Shown: in pieces, positions 36,101-45,900 of the stretch
Position numbering within the stretch: the first letter of the stretch is position 1
How the letters are laid out: the number at the start of each line of letters is the position of its first letter
NCBI GenBank assembly: GCA_946894095.1
Contig: OX335644.1
Location: 6,801,595-6,865,594, forward strand
Direction of reading: 5' to 3'
Length of the DNA: 64,000 nucleotides
Origin: Incurvaria masculella
Lineage: Eukaryota; Arthropoda; Insecta; Lepidoptera; Incurvariidae
Notes under the pieces: generated by a model
Seen by the model: only the letters and a program-made list of their open reading frames with translations
Told to the model about the DNA's origin: nothing
The model's database searches: none
Translations under genes and position numbers: made by a program

Positions 36101-36833
36101 CAAACATATTTTATTGAGGTTTTGAATAGGTATTTATTTTATTTTAATTTTTTTCTAGGGGCTCATTCAAAGACAATCCCAAAACATTGAATGAATCAAT
36201 GTTTTAAGTGAATCCAAAAAAAAACATTCACCAACCGGTGACACCCACGGCGCTCAGGGAAAAAATGCGCATTTCATCACAGGGAGCCGACCCGATCCTG
36301 CCATTGCTCAGGGGTATTGCTATATAAAGTAACAACTTGTAAATATAACCACCGGTTTTGGGTTGTAGGATTGAAACTAGCTCTGCCTTGCAGTCACCGA
36401 TGTCCCCCATGGCCTGAACAATACTAGGGAGTCGAAAAAGGGAAACATATTGAATGTCTCTACTTCTGGTGTATCGACATGAAAAAATGCATAATCAAAA
36501 AGGCATTTTTTGGTAAAATTAGAGGTAAGTAAGGATTTAGGCCTGAACCGCATGATCGGAATAAAAAAGGACTGACAGAATTTCGGCCTTTCTTTCACTC
36601 CGGAATCAGAGAGTGCATGAGGCCCGACCCATAACTTCAACAGACGATTCATAAAATAAATTCCGTCCATCCAGTTTTATACCGATCATGCCGTCGAGGC
36701 CTTAAACCAACCGATGGAATCCCTCATTGAGTAGCGTCTGTTTAACGCGCACAACGAAATCACATCGCTCTGAGTGACTGGCAGATACGAAGACAGCTAT
36801 GATAATCAACTCAGCACCGAAATTTATTTTCAT
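27005..36833 (-). CDS. PIGX: PIG-X homologue, GPI mannosyltransferase I subunit (five exons)
   Basis: The coding sequence joins 36833-36712, 33911-33752, 32793-32639, 28346-28193 and 27160-27005: 747 nt, 248 residues, with phase agreement at all four junctions. A signal peptide starts at MKINFGAEL. After it come LLNEGFHR (residues 34-41), LPAGVFVNPDEL (75-86), a VDVE..A segment, PLHARYHRP (133-141), APKLFMRC and QDCDW, in the same order as in mammalian PIG-X. Residues about 208-236 form one membrane span. The protein ends KKNT, a dilysine (KKXX) ER-retrieval signal. PIG-X stabilises PIG-M, which adds the first mannose to the GPI precursor in the ER lumen. Length is close to that of the human protein. 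Donors of exon 1 (CG|GTTGGT) and exon 3 (GG|GTACGA) are weak. A possible poly(A) signal, ATTAAA, is at 26848-26843. The assignment is by motif order, not a database search. Confidence 0.9.
27337..27563 (+). repeat. Dispersed repeat E, copy 2
   Basis: See copy at 16626. A family C SINE starts about 40 bases downstream of this copy, so part of it could be a longer SINE-associated unit. Confidence 0.7.
27600..27992 (+). mobile_element. SINE family C, tRNA-like head
   Basis: A B-box-like GGTCTGGGTTCAAATCC is followed by the same body and tail as the 31.1-kb copy. It lies in the last PIGX intron. Confidence 0.85.
28193..28346 (-). CDS. PIGX: PIGX exon 4: cysteine-rich luminal segment
   Basis: The acceptor is TTGCCCTCAG. 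One base completes a Gly codon, then 51 codons run to the donor GTAAAG. It carries APKLFMRC, a second Cys, FLC and QDCDW, matching the C-terminal luminal part of PIG-X. Confidence 0.87.
28788..28821. repeat. Perfect 14-bp hairpin
   Basis: CGTTGGCCCTAAAA and TTTTAGGGCCAACG separated by TATTCG. It is in the PIGX intron between exons 3 and 4. Confidence 0.9.
29172..30664. repeat. Inverted array of a 100-bp satellite (9 + 6 units)
   Basis: The unit includes CGACCACTC, GTCCCGACCTGATCTACCTG and GTTATATCTTGGGAAACACTGG. Units start at 29181, 29281, 29379, 29479, 29579, 29679, 29779, 29879 and 29979 in one orientation. At about 30025 the orientation flips, and inverted units follow at 30096, 30196, 30296, 30383, 30483 and 30583. 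The unit is 100 bp with a 2-bp and a 13-bp deletion in two copies. It lies wholly in the PIGX intron between exons 3 and 4. Confidence 0.95.
31081..31484 (+). mobile_element. SINE family C, full length, tRNA-like head
   Basis: The head has a pol III A box (TAGCCTAGTGG) and a B box (GGGTTCAATAC). The body includes GTAAAACTGTAGGTCCCC, CTAGGTGGTAGGG and GGTTGGTACCATCGCATTAG, and the tail is CCATCCATGTCAGGT plus an A run. This is the reference copy in the window, about 404 bp. Confidence 0.9.
31859..32409 (+). mobile_element. TTAA-flanked MITE, family B, copy 3
   Basis: Same terminal repeats and length, flanked by TTAA. It lies in PIGX intron 3, 230 bases from exon 3. Confidence 0.88.
32639..32793 (-). 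CDS. PIGX: PIGX exon 3: HARYHRP segment
   Basis: The exon follows GACGACAG and happens to start with an in-frame ATG codon. It has 51 codons plus two bases and ends at the donor GTACGA. The motif VPLHARYHRP matches the strongly conserved HxRYHxP stretch of PIG-X. Confidence 0.87.
33376..33555 (-). mobile_element. SINE family C, head-side fragment
   Basis: Includes GTAACGAAATGCACTTATCC, the TCTTTCTC complement and a decayed B box. It lies in the PIGX intron between exons 2 and 3. Confidence 0.75.
33752..33911 (-). CDS. PIGX: PIGX exon 2: LPAG-F-V-NP-EL segment
   Basis: The acceptor is GTTTCAG and the donor GTGAGT. One base completes the Arg codon from exon 1, then 53 codons follow. It contains the most family-diagnostic stretch, a Cys-Leu then LPAGVFVNPDELQDLRR. 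Confidence 0.9.
34384..35149. mobile_element. Non-autonomous hAT element with 8-bp target duplication
   Basis: The ends CAGGGTTTATTAACC and the complement of GTTTAGAAACACTG form imperfect inverted repeats, with GGGTCCATG repeats just inside each end. The flanks are CCATACAC (34376-34383) and CTATACAC (35150-35157), an 8-bp duplication with one mismatch. There is no transposase frame. It lies in the first PIGX intron and contains a 105-bp tandem repeat. Confidence 0.85.
34536..34775. repeat. 105-bp tandem repeat inside the hAT element
   Basis: Units start at 34536, 34641 and 34746 (the third is cut short). 105 is divisible by three, so an open frame runs through on the minus strand and mimics a repeated protein; I do not consider it a gene. 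Confidence 0.9.
35720..35910. repeat. GC-rich palindromic stretch and three TTAGG units
   Basis: CGCGAGCGAAGCGAGCG-type self-complementary bases (35786-35805) follow a GAGCGTAGTGAGC segment; TAGGTTAGGTTAGGTTAG is at 35893-35910. Likely the end of an unclassified element. The TTAGG run is too short to call telomeric. Confidence 0.4.
36712..36833 (-). CDS. PIGX: PIGX exon 1: signal peptide and GFHR motif
   Basis: There are 40 codons plus two bases. I chose the ATG at 36833-36831 because the residues after it form a clean signal peptide (charged start, LIIIAVFVSA core, then SHSER); reading further upstream would add a second hydrophobic stretch. The exon must end at CG|GTTGGT so that the split Arg codon joins exon 2 in phase and gives EGFHRNL. 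Confidence 0.86.
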
Positions 36834-37419
36834 GACGGTAATCACCACAAAGGCTACGTGAGGTATACTGTAAACAAACAGCACAAAATGATAAAATCTA
36901 CAACGTTGGATATATAGCCTGAAAATTCATTTGTATAGAATTTATAAAAAAAAAATATAGAAAAATCAAGCACCACAGAATTTAAGAAATTGACGTCTCC
37001 GCACATAATAATTACAGATGTGTTCAGGCAAAGATGGTTCCATTCCGTCCTGCACTATCATTTACAGAACTGAATCAGGCGGGACGGGTCCGAGCAAGGT
37101 TCCAGCTGAACGGCGAAATTAAAAAAGTACAGAATATCTACTCAGGGCAGCGAAAGCGAGAAGTTCTCGTGTTCGGTTCTGTCAAACTCTATGCAGAAAA
37201 AAAATTATTCCTACTTTTTAAAAAAAATATATGCGTATGGTGAGGACGATTTTTTTTAAGAAACACAACAACAATATGTATTCTACGTTTTTTGCTCCAA
37301 ATATGCCCACGGGGTCTACTCATTAAAGCGAACACGGGAAGTTTTCTCGTTCGCTTCTGTCAAACTCTATCTATTGTTTTCTATGCGATCTCCTGGGAAA
37401 AATCAAAACATAGAACATT

Positions 37420-37905
37420 ATTTGGGCTGTCTGTGGTGACTAAGTGGCTGGAAAATAACTTGCTCATACTAAATACGACGAAAACTAAATACACCTATTT
37501 AAGAATTTCACACCGAACAGGACCCCATGAACAAACAATTTTTAGGCTCTATTCTTGTGGAGATTATAAAAATACTGCGTGTGCAAGCCCGATTTTGAAA
37601 TAAATACCAAGTATTAAATATCTTGGGATCACTATAGATGAAAGATTGTCATGGACTTATCAAATTAACTTACTCAGTGGTAGGGTCAGATGTTCATTTA
37701 CATTTTTAGGAGGCTTTAAAGTAGTGTCAATCAATTTTAAGTTAGGGAATTATGGCATGGGGAGCTGCTCATAAAGGTGATCTTTTGAAACTAGAGTATG
37801 CCCAACGTGCTATTCTTAAAGTAGCCTTTCAGAAACCTTATCGACACCCGACGAAAAGTCGTTATCTGCGAAACATTGAGTGTCTGACAGCTCTTCATTA
37901 AATCG
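37420..37905 (+). pseudogene. Non-LTR reverse transcriptase remnant, frameshifted
   Basis: Pieces in several frames: WLENNLLILNTTKTKY, then YLGITIDERLSW, then AWGAAHKGD, YAQRAILKVAF and HPTKSRYL. The order is that of a non-LTR ORF2 C-terminal region. Stops and shifts make it dead. Confidence 0.8.
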
Positions 37906-37978
37906 CTTGTTATTAGATTTTACAAAACTGCCAAATTTTCATTTAACTCGGTCACCGATCCACTTCGTCGTCTGAGAG

Positions 37979-38101
37979 TTTACCACGGTAGATGAACTCG
38001 TCCGGTGAACGGGTGAGTGATTAATCCTGACGGTAAGTTGCACTTATTAAACGTCAGTTTTAATCCCTCACCCGGCGAGTTAATATGCCATGGTAACCCC
38101 C
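37979..38101. mobile_element. Foldback MITE family J, copy 1
   Basis: TACCACGGTAGATGAACTCG..CCGGTGAACGGGTGAG is mirrored by CTCACCCGGCGAGTTAATATGCCATGGTA. Confidence 0.75.
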
Positions 38102-38109
38102 TGATCGTA

Positions 38110-40250
38110 TGTAGGTACTGTATTTTCACGCGCAAAAACAAATGGACTCTCTGAGTATTAAATTATCAGAATCGAATAAAGAGAAGAAGATAAAAACATC
38201 TCAATTTAAAACATGTACACATTATTCAGACAGACTGGATCGCAATTTGTATGGTTAGTCCGATGCTATTCAGCGTACTTTTGACAGTACACTTTCAAAG
38301 TCAATTTTATACTATTTACGATACACTGAGAAAGTATTACAACAACGGTGGAGCGGCTGACGCGGCGCGTCGCTGCCGGCCGACTGATTACTTTTTTCCG
38401 TCCGGCTCCCTCCCCGGTCCTTCCTCAGTGGTCCGGTCCGTCACCGTAGCATGTGTTTCGATCGGTGGGCGTGGGCGAGCTCCGAGCGATTTGCCCGAAC
38501 ACAGCCATGTACTTTTCTGTGTTCATTCAAGAATCACTTGTTTTTCTGTGATTGATTTCACAAATTCATTGTGGATTCGAAGCGCCAATACCCCTTATAG
38601 TCTGTGGCGCCAGTGTTATATTCTGTGGTGGATTCATTTAATTTGCTAAAGCATATCGCGTCATTTGTTTTATTTATTTACGTGTTTACATTGATGATTT
38701 TTATCTGAGGTGGTAGAATCTCTGGGGCGCAGTTGTTGTGAGTAATGAGTGTGTTCATTTTTTTCTCATAAACTTTCGATTACTCTTCAAACAATTACAG
38801 TGAATATAGGTTTGTGTATTTAAATTATACCTACAGGATAAAATGCACTCATCGTTCTCATTCGAGATGACGAAAGTTGGTCGAAATCAGAAACCAAACT
38901 GTACTAATGTTTGGTTCTCAGATTTTCATGTGAACAATTACGAATAGATCAAACATTATTGGTAGCAAAAGATCCAAAACATGGGTAGGTACTTACAATG
39001 GTTGCTTTCGATATGTTTCAAATAGACAACGTTTTCAAAGACAAGACATGCATGCGCTCATTTGTTCATGTCACATTTTATTTGATGCAAATGTATTCTG
39101 GACTAATGTCACAATGAAATGGCTGGAGAAGTTTTGTTAATATTGCCAAAAGCGATCTCAAAGGGTGCAAGTGCAGACTCAATGGTATACAATATTGCCT
39201 CGTTCATCGATTGGTAGAGCACCTGCTTTATCCAACTTGCAATTCGTATGTGTATTCCACCATCACTGACCATCTGTCAGTCACATGCCTAGCTCTTTCC
39301 AGCGCCACATACGGCCTTTATATCTTGATATAGATTGTAAAACGCAAGTAGGTAGATATTGCAATGCAAGCAAAACTTAAAGCAGGGCTTTCGTATACCT
39401 ACATAAAGAAAGAATGGAGACAGTGAAAAGAAAATTGCCGTCAGTAATTCCAGGCACCTAGGTGACTCATCAACCCTCGACTGGTCTAGGTTTAGTCAGA
39501 TAATTGAGACTTTTACCTTGATACCATATGCATATTATGATCTTGATGTAGAGCTTAAATTGACAGAATTTATATTTGTAATGTATTTTTTATGACCTAA
39601 TTTTATTGTTTTATGAAGAACTCATAAATTGCTGTTAACTTATTGCAAATGTATTAATTGACGAGTTTTGTAGCATGATGGATTTTTCCACCTATAATGC
39701 TCGCTGAAATAAAAAATTGCAGGTTTTCAATCGAGGTCGGGTGGGTAACTGGGGTGGGAGCCTCTCCTTAATGCTATGTTTCAGCTCGCTTCAAGCCTTT
39801 TTAGCTAGCCTGCCGAGACTAGGAGTTTGGGAATATCCAGTCCCTTTCTTGTCATCTCTCTCTCCACCTATCTATATTTTGTGATGACTTCGTAGCTCTC
39901 TTCAAATATGAGCTTACTGTCGATCTTGGCAGGCCTAGATTCTGAAAGAAACTGTGGACTTGCTCCGACTTCAACCGCAAATAATTTAATCTTAACCCCA
40001 TTACCCACCTTCTTCTAAATTGGAGTACCTACTTGTTTACTTTAAAGTTTTTTAAAGAATTATATATTTTTTTATTTCTATATGTAATAATCACCATTAT
40101 TTCTAATTCCAAAATTTTCACTTTACTCCGTGCACATAAAAACCTGGAAAACTATTTATTTTTGCTCGGCTGAACATTAAATGGAGTTACAGTTAATGAT
40201 CGTGGGCATTGAATTTGTTGCAAATTGTGCAGCAATCATTATTGTTAGAT
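38110..40250. other. No feature recognised
   Basis: A mixed-composition region. The bases near 39205-39230 look slightly tRNA-like (TTGGTAGAGCACC) but no clover leaf can be built. Confidence 0.5.
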
Positions 40251-40485
40251 AATATATTTATATTTATTGAGCATAAATAACCCTTGCGGGCCGTGCACAT
40301 GTTATAATACATTAAAATAAAATCATTACATTAAATTTACAAATTATTGAAAATTACAATTATAATTATACAAAAAATTACATTTAAATTAAATTAAATA
40401 TTCCTTGAAAATCATTATTATTAAAAAACTATAATATGGCAAAATCAAATGTTATATGTATTATTATAATTATTATATGTAAGTC

Positions 40486-41190
40486 TTAATTGCTATCAGA
40501 TTCATTGAAAAATTCTTCTAAATTATAAAATGGGTGGCACAATAAATATTCCTTCAACTTAATCTTAAAATCGGTCAACGTATTACTATTTCTAATCGAT
40601 ATATTTAAATGATTGTAAATTTTAACTCCTAAATAATCAAATGAATTCTTAAATAATAAACATTTAGGTCCTTTTTGTCTAAAACTTTCATTATTTCTTA
40701 AGTTATACCTTTGTACTTCTTTTACTTTTTCCAAATCTTCCTTTATCTTATGGATTTCTATGCATAATATGAATATATATAACGAAATTACTGTCATTAT
40801 TTTTAATTTCACAAAAAGGGGCCGGCAAGTATCATCATATTTCGCACCACAAATTATTCGAATAACCTTTTTCTGAAGTTTGAGAATATTATTTTTTACA
40901 TTGCAATTATTACCCCATACATCCAGTCCATACCTTAAAATCGATTCTATATAACTAAAATATATTATTCTTAACGTACTTGTGTCGACAGATTTTCTAA
41001 TTGTTCTAATAGCATAACATGCACAGGCTATTTTATTTCCTATGTTATCTACATGTGGTTGAAATGACATTATATTATCAAAAGTGACCCCCAAAAATTC
41101 TGTTGCTTTACATTTCTCTAGTTCGAAGTCACTAGTGTCTGGCTCTTTATAATTAATAGATTTCTGAAAAATAATGTATTTCGATATGGG
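40486..41190 (-). pseudogene. Non-LTR retrotransposon reverse transcriptase, C-terminal fragment
   Basis: An open frame of about 200 codons ends at 40486. It has the post-catalytic signature of Jockey-like ORF2: FLGVTFDNIMSFQPHVDNI, then YIESILRYGLDVWGNN, QKKVIRIICG and a C-terminal stretch. In-frame similarity extends upstream to about 41190, where the copy is 5' truncated. Catalytic FADD is not included. AT-rich sequence below 40480 is probably the element's 3' UTR. Confidence 0.85.
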
Positions 41191-42413
41191 TGGGCCATAA
41201 GCAAGGATAGTGAATTTGGCATGGTAACCGTTAACCGGTAACCGTAATGATAGCCTTAAACAATAAGATGACAGATGCAGTTGTTATACCAATTGTTTCA
41301 ATATGGGACAGCGACATTTAATTGATTATCCTTTTGGTAATATTCGTCTTAAGCAAATTTATAAAGCCTTCATATTCAGGTGTTACAGCAGTCACTGCCT
41401 TGACGGCCGTTAGGACCTGATTCTTGAGGTAATACTAATAATCAACTTAGATGCGGTTTAGCCATATTTTGTATTTAAAAAGTTTTTGTTTCTAAGCTAA
41501 TACTGGGTTTGCTGGTGGCAGGCGAGTGTCCACTGTATTGACTCCACAATTATATATCAAATTGTTGGAACTTAAAACTACCTAATCTTAGAATTTCAAA
41601 TTTGGCAACTGTACAATTAGAAAGACATTCAGAAATCAATGTGTTTAAAAAACTCTACCAAGACCCTACCTTTAGCTACTTGTAATTAAGTAAGATAGGT
41701 ATGATTCGGTATTACTACTCTAAAAGAGTCAGAGAGAGAAGTCAATGAGGAGATCCAAAAAATTGCTGAACCAAAATGTTTCATTTGTGTTCGAGGTAAG
41801 AACATCAAATTAAATCTCACAACAGCATTTGCAAACATTTTATAACCAATCGTGTGGTGGAGTTCTGGGGCCACATTCTATTGTTTGAATGCTATGATAG
41901 CATGTATACTACCTAACTTACGGTGCATTATGCCATACATTTTTGAGTGTGAAGAAATGATAAATTCGAAATTGAAAACAAACTGTGTAAGCACCCAATA
42001 AACTTTTAAAAGAAATAAAACAAAACTGATTACAAGAAACAAAAGGATACCCAGGTTAAAACATCAAAAAGGGCTCCTTGTTGAAAAAATATATAATATA
42101 TTTATCAACTATACGAAATAACAGAAAAGAAAGTATTTTTGATGTGGATTCCGTTACTTGTTATACAAATAAAACATTTAGTAAGCAAGCAGTGAAAAGG
42201 TTTTATTGAACAGAGATATTACTTATCTCGACTGGATGAATGTTCAGAGCATTAAATCCAACACGAAATTGCAAAGACTTTCACTCAGCTTTGAAGAGAA
42301 AAGCAGAAATGTAACAAACTGTGCTTCCTCCTGCTTACTTGTTACCTGTAGTCGGACTTCGGTTTGCGTCGTCAAGTTGTTCAGTTCATCCAACCCTGAA
42401 GGTTGGGGCAGGC

Positions 42414-42807
42414 TTCTTTTTTTATATACATCCTGACATGGATGGCTAATACCACACAATTACCGTTATGATATTACCCTAATATACCATATTCCCGAAG
42501 GAATTAGGTTTCATGCCAGGACCTTCCCTTTATGAACATGGCTACACTGAACTGGATGGAAAACAAGGACAATTTTTCATTGCCGCTTAAACCATAGTTT
42601 CATCCATTGTCGTGGTACCAACCCGGGCGGGCTTAACCCTACCACCTAGTAGGGGAAGGGGACCTACAGTTTTACATGGGTTCCGAACCGCTCGCAGCTC
42701 GCATTCGTAACGAAATGCACTTATCCAACTCGGAAAGAGAATGAAACTGATGCATTACCGTCATGTCGAGGATTTGAATCCATGACCTCTCGCATCAAAG
42801 GCAATTT
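42414..42807 (-). mobile_element. SINE family C, reverse, abutting a splice acceptor
   Basis: Read on the minus strand it has the body and tail of the family and part of the tRNA-like head (B box in GGATTTGAATCC). It ends about 25 bases before the acceptor of the exon at 42832. Confidence 0.87.
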
Positions 42808-42831
42808 TTTGACAATATTTTTTGTTTTCAG

Positions 42832-42917
42832 AATCATCCTGAATAATATATAGCTGAAACAACAGAATGGCATCCACCACCATGATAGAGACAGTCACCA
42901 TTACGAGACCACTAAAG
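42832..42917 (+). CDS. TMEM47-like gene, upstream first coding exon
   Basis: The exon follows a T-rich tract ending TTTTCAG (42821-42831), has a 35-base 5' UTR, then ATG at 42867 and 17 codons (MASTTMIETVTITRPLK) to the donor GTAAGC. Because it has an acceptor, a further untranslated exon should lie upstream. It ends in phase 0, as the exon at 59933 requires. A SINE fragment ends about 25 bases before the acceptor. Confidence 0.75.
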
Positions 42918-45900
42918 GTAAGCTTCCATGCTACTTCCTCTGTGTGCTCCTTGCCTCTGACTCGTAGTATAAGTTAATTGATTAGTCAATGTATGATTGT
43001 AAAGGTAATAAAGCGGGGATCTCTCCACCCCTTACGAAGGTGTTAAGTGATGCCAAAGGAGGCACGACATACGAGGACTACCAAACGCTGGGGGTACCTA
43101 GCAGCACCTTTGCCGATATTAACAAGATCTTAGTATATCGCAGAATAGCAGAGCAAGTGCTGTGACTGTATTTAACATTTTCAAGCACTTTTTTTTTAAA
43201 TTTATTTAGGTTCATCAACAAGAACACCACTCAAACATACATAGAAAATACAGATAGAGGATAAAAGACTGAGCGTTTTCTTAATTATAGATGAATTATA
43301 GCACAATTCGAGCTAAAATTTCAAATGACACTAGCACATAACAAGCAAAACACAATAATAGAACAAGAAGATAAAAGAAAAAAAAATATTTAAAACGAAT
43401 ATTACATGTAACATATATTAGGATAAACAGTTACTACCTTTCTGAGCTTTTTCTTAATTTTTTCCTCCATTGCCATTCCAGAACACACATCCAAATCAAA
43501 ATCAAAATCTTTAATTTTTGATATTGCGTTGAAATTGGTAAATATTTTTGAAAGAGACGAATGAAAACCGAGATTTGTTCTAAATTTATTAATTTTAAGA
43601 GGAATCAAATTAGTTGCTCTAGCACCACGTCTGGGAACTAGTTTGTGAAAAAGTTTTTATTTCAACATAGGTTTTTTTATTATTTTTTTTGTGACTGGAT
43701 ATGGATGGCTAATACCACACCTTTTGTCATGGTGTTAGCCTAACACACCACATGGGAACTAGGTGTCATGCCAGTAATAAGTAATGCCATGCCTTCCTTA
43801 TATTGCACGGCTACATTGAGCTGGATGGAAAACTTGGACAATTTTCATTGCCGCTTCGACCATCGTTGATCCAATGCGATGGTACCAACCCGGGCGGGAT
43901 TATCCCTACCACCTAGTAAGCAAGGAAGGGGACCTACAGTTTAACGTGGAATCCGAACCACGGCCAGCCTCTCTCAACGGTCGAATGGTCACCCATCCAA
44001 GACCAGACCGGACCCAGCGTTGCTTAACTTCGGAAAGCGATCGCCGAAGTGTCGCGCCACTGGGCCACTGAGGCTGAGAGAGGGTGAGGGAGAGGTGTAC
44101 CATATAAAACCAACTTGATATTGCACATGTGTTACATTTCAGAATCCCTTCTATTGAAAATACGGAATCTTTTAAAAAAAATGCAAGCTCATTCATTTCA
44201 TTGAACGAATTTATTCTTATTTACATAAAACTTCAGATATATCCGCACACTGTGATAGAGTTTTGCTCCCACGGAAGAAACTGCTTGATTAATAAAAATT
44301 GCCATTGTAGGCATATTTTTCACATTTCTTGTTTTTTCTTCCAAAAAATCAGTACTATAAATTCACGTAAAAAGTAATTATTAAGTAAAAAACACCATAT
44401 GCGCTTAGTGCGGTTGTCACTAGTTGTAGTGGTTGTATTCAAAGAGAATGTTGTTCCGTTTATAAACCAAACAATTTTGTTCTGCTGTTTTCTTGGACAT
44501 CTTACAGTCCTTTGATAGAGCCTGGCATGATGGAACTTATTTTAGGTCAAGGCTAACCTCTCAAGCGACTACTTATATATCCTCATGTCCTATTTGATTG
44601 AACGCTGCTTAGAAAGTGACAGCTTTGCACCCAATAACGGCTGAACTCCCCCAAAGAAGTGTCCTAGGACCCCCACTGTACCTACTCTACACATCTGGCT
44701 TACCTTCAAACAACGTTGCACCACGGGCCCTTTTGCAGATGACACAGCTGTCTTAGCCTTCGGTGAAAATCTCCCAAAAGCCTGTCTCATTCCACAAAGC
44801 AGCCTCAACGAAATCTCAGACTGTTTCAAAAACTGGAGAATAAGGGCCATCTAGACTAGTCCATGTAACCTTTGCTACAAGAAAGTCGACGCGCCCTCCG
44901 GTCATATTACATTGTCTGCAGATATGTCAAAGTGACCATGTAAAGTGCTTTGGACTTCTTTCTCTATTTGGACAGAATACTCATCTAAAAGAAACGGCGA
45001 CGAACTGAAACTCGCCTGAAATCCTTGGTTTTAAAGGGTTTTTGTGCAAAAATATTGTTAAACAAATCTAAACATATAGAATCCAGTTGAGGGAAACAGT
45101 TTTCACTCAAATATCTAAATCCAGATATTCCTGAATAAGATACTTAAAAATATAACTAGTTCATAACTAATGAAATACTTCTCAATAACTTTGGTGTATT
45201 ACATGTAAAGTAAGAAATAATAATGTCTACATAAAGCTATCCAGCAAGGATTACAATGCATCCAAACAGACTAGTTTGTGATTGAATTGAAGAAAACGGC
45301 AAGCCTGTCGTCCTAAAAACAGATTCCTGAGCGCATCATGGGAACACATGAAATACGAATGTAGGTACTAATTAAATAAAACTGGATACCGCAGGTATGC
45401 CGAAAATTCTATTTTGTGACGGATTGTAAAAGGAACGGAGTCGAAAAACAATATATGCCAGAAAATACCTAATTAACGTTTGGATCATAAGACTGTAAAC
45501 ACCCGTATAATGACCTAACGCTTGCAAAATAATACGTGTAAATTTTACTTAGAATATAATACACATATGGCTTCTGCACTTCACTAAGTACAGTCCACTC
45601 ACCTTGCACGAAACATTGGCGCACATTTTCCCCGGAAGCCGTACGAGTGAGGCGACTCCTCGTATTCGATTAGTGTCGTCGTCAGTTCGCGCACGGAGCG
45701 GGTGGACCGCCGTCGCCGCAGGATGCAATCGCAAACGGGGCTGATGGCGGCCACCAGCTACCTGTGGCAGCCCGCGGAGCTCGCGCGGCGCGTGCTCGGC
45801 GAGCGGCCCTCCTCCGTGCCGCCCACGCGCGAGATGTGGCCCACGAGCGGCCCGCTCGCCATCAGCACCGTGCACCTCGCCTACCTGCGCGACGACGACC

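Noticed and set aside
39203..39240. tRNA-like TTGGTAGAGCACC stretch
   Set aside because: No matching B box or acceptor stem could be found.
43986..44035. A genuine 5S rRNA gene
   Set aside because: Only the internal promoter part matches; the 5' and 3' ends needed for a functional 5S are replaced by SINE sequence.
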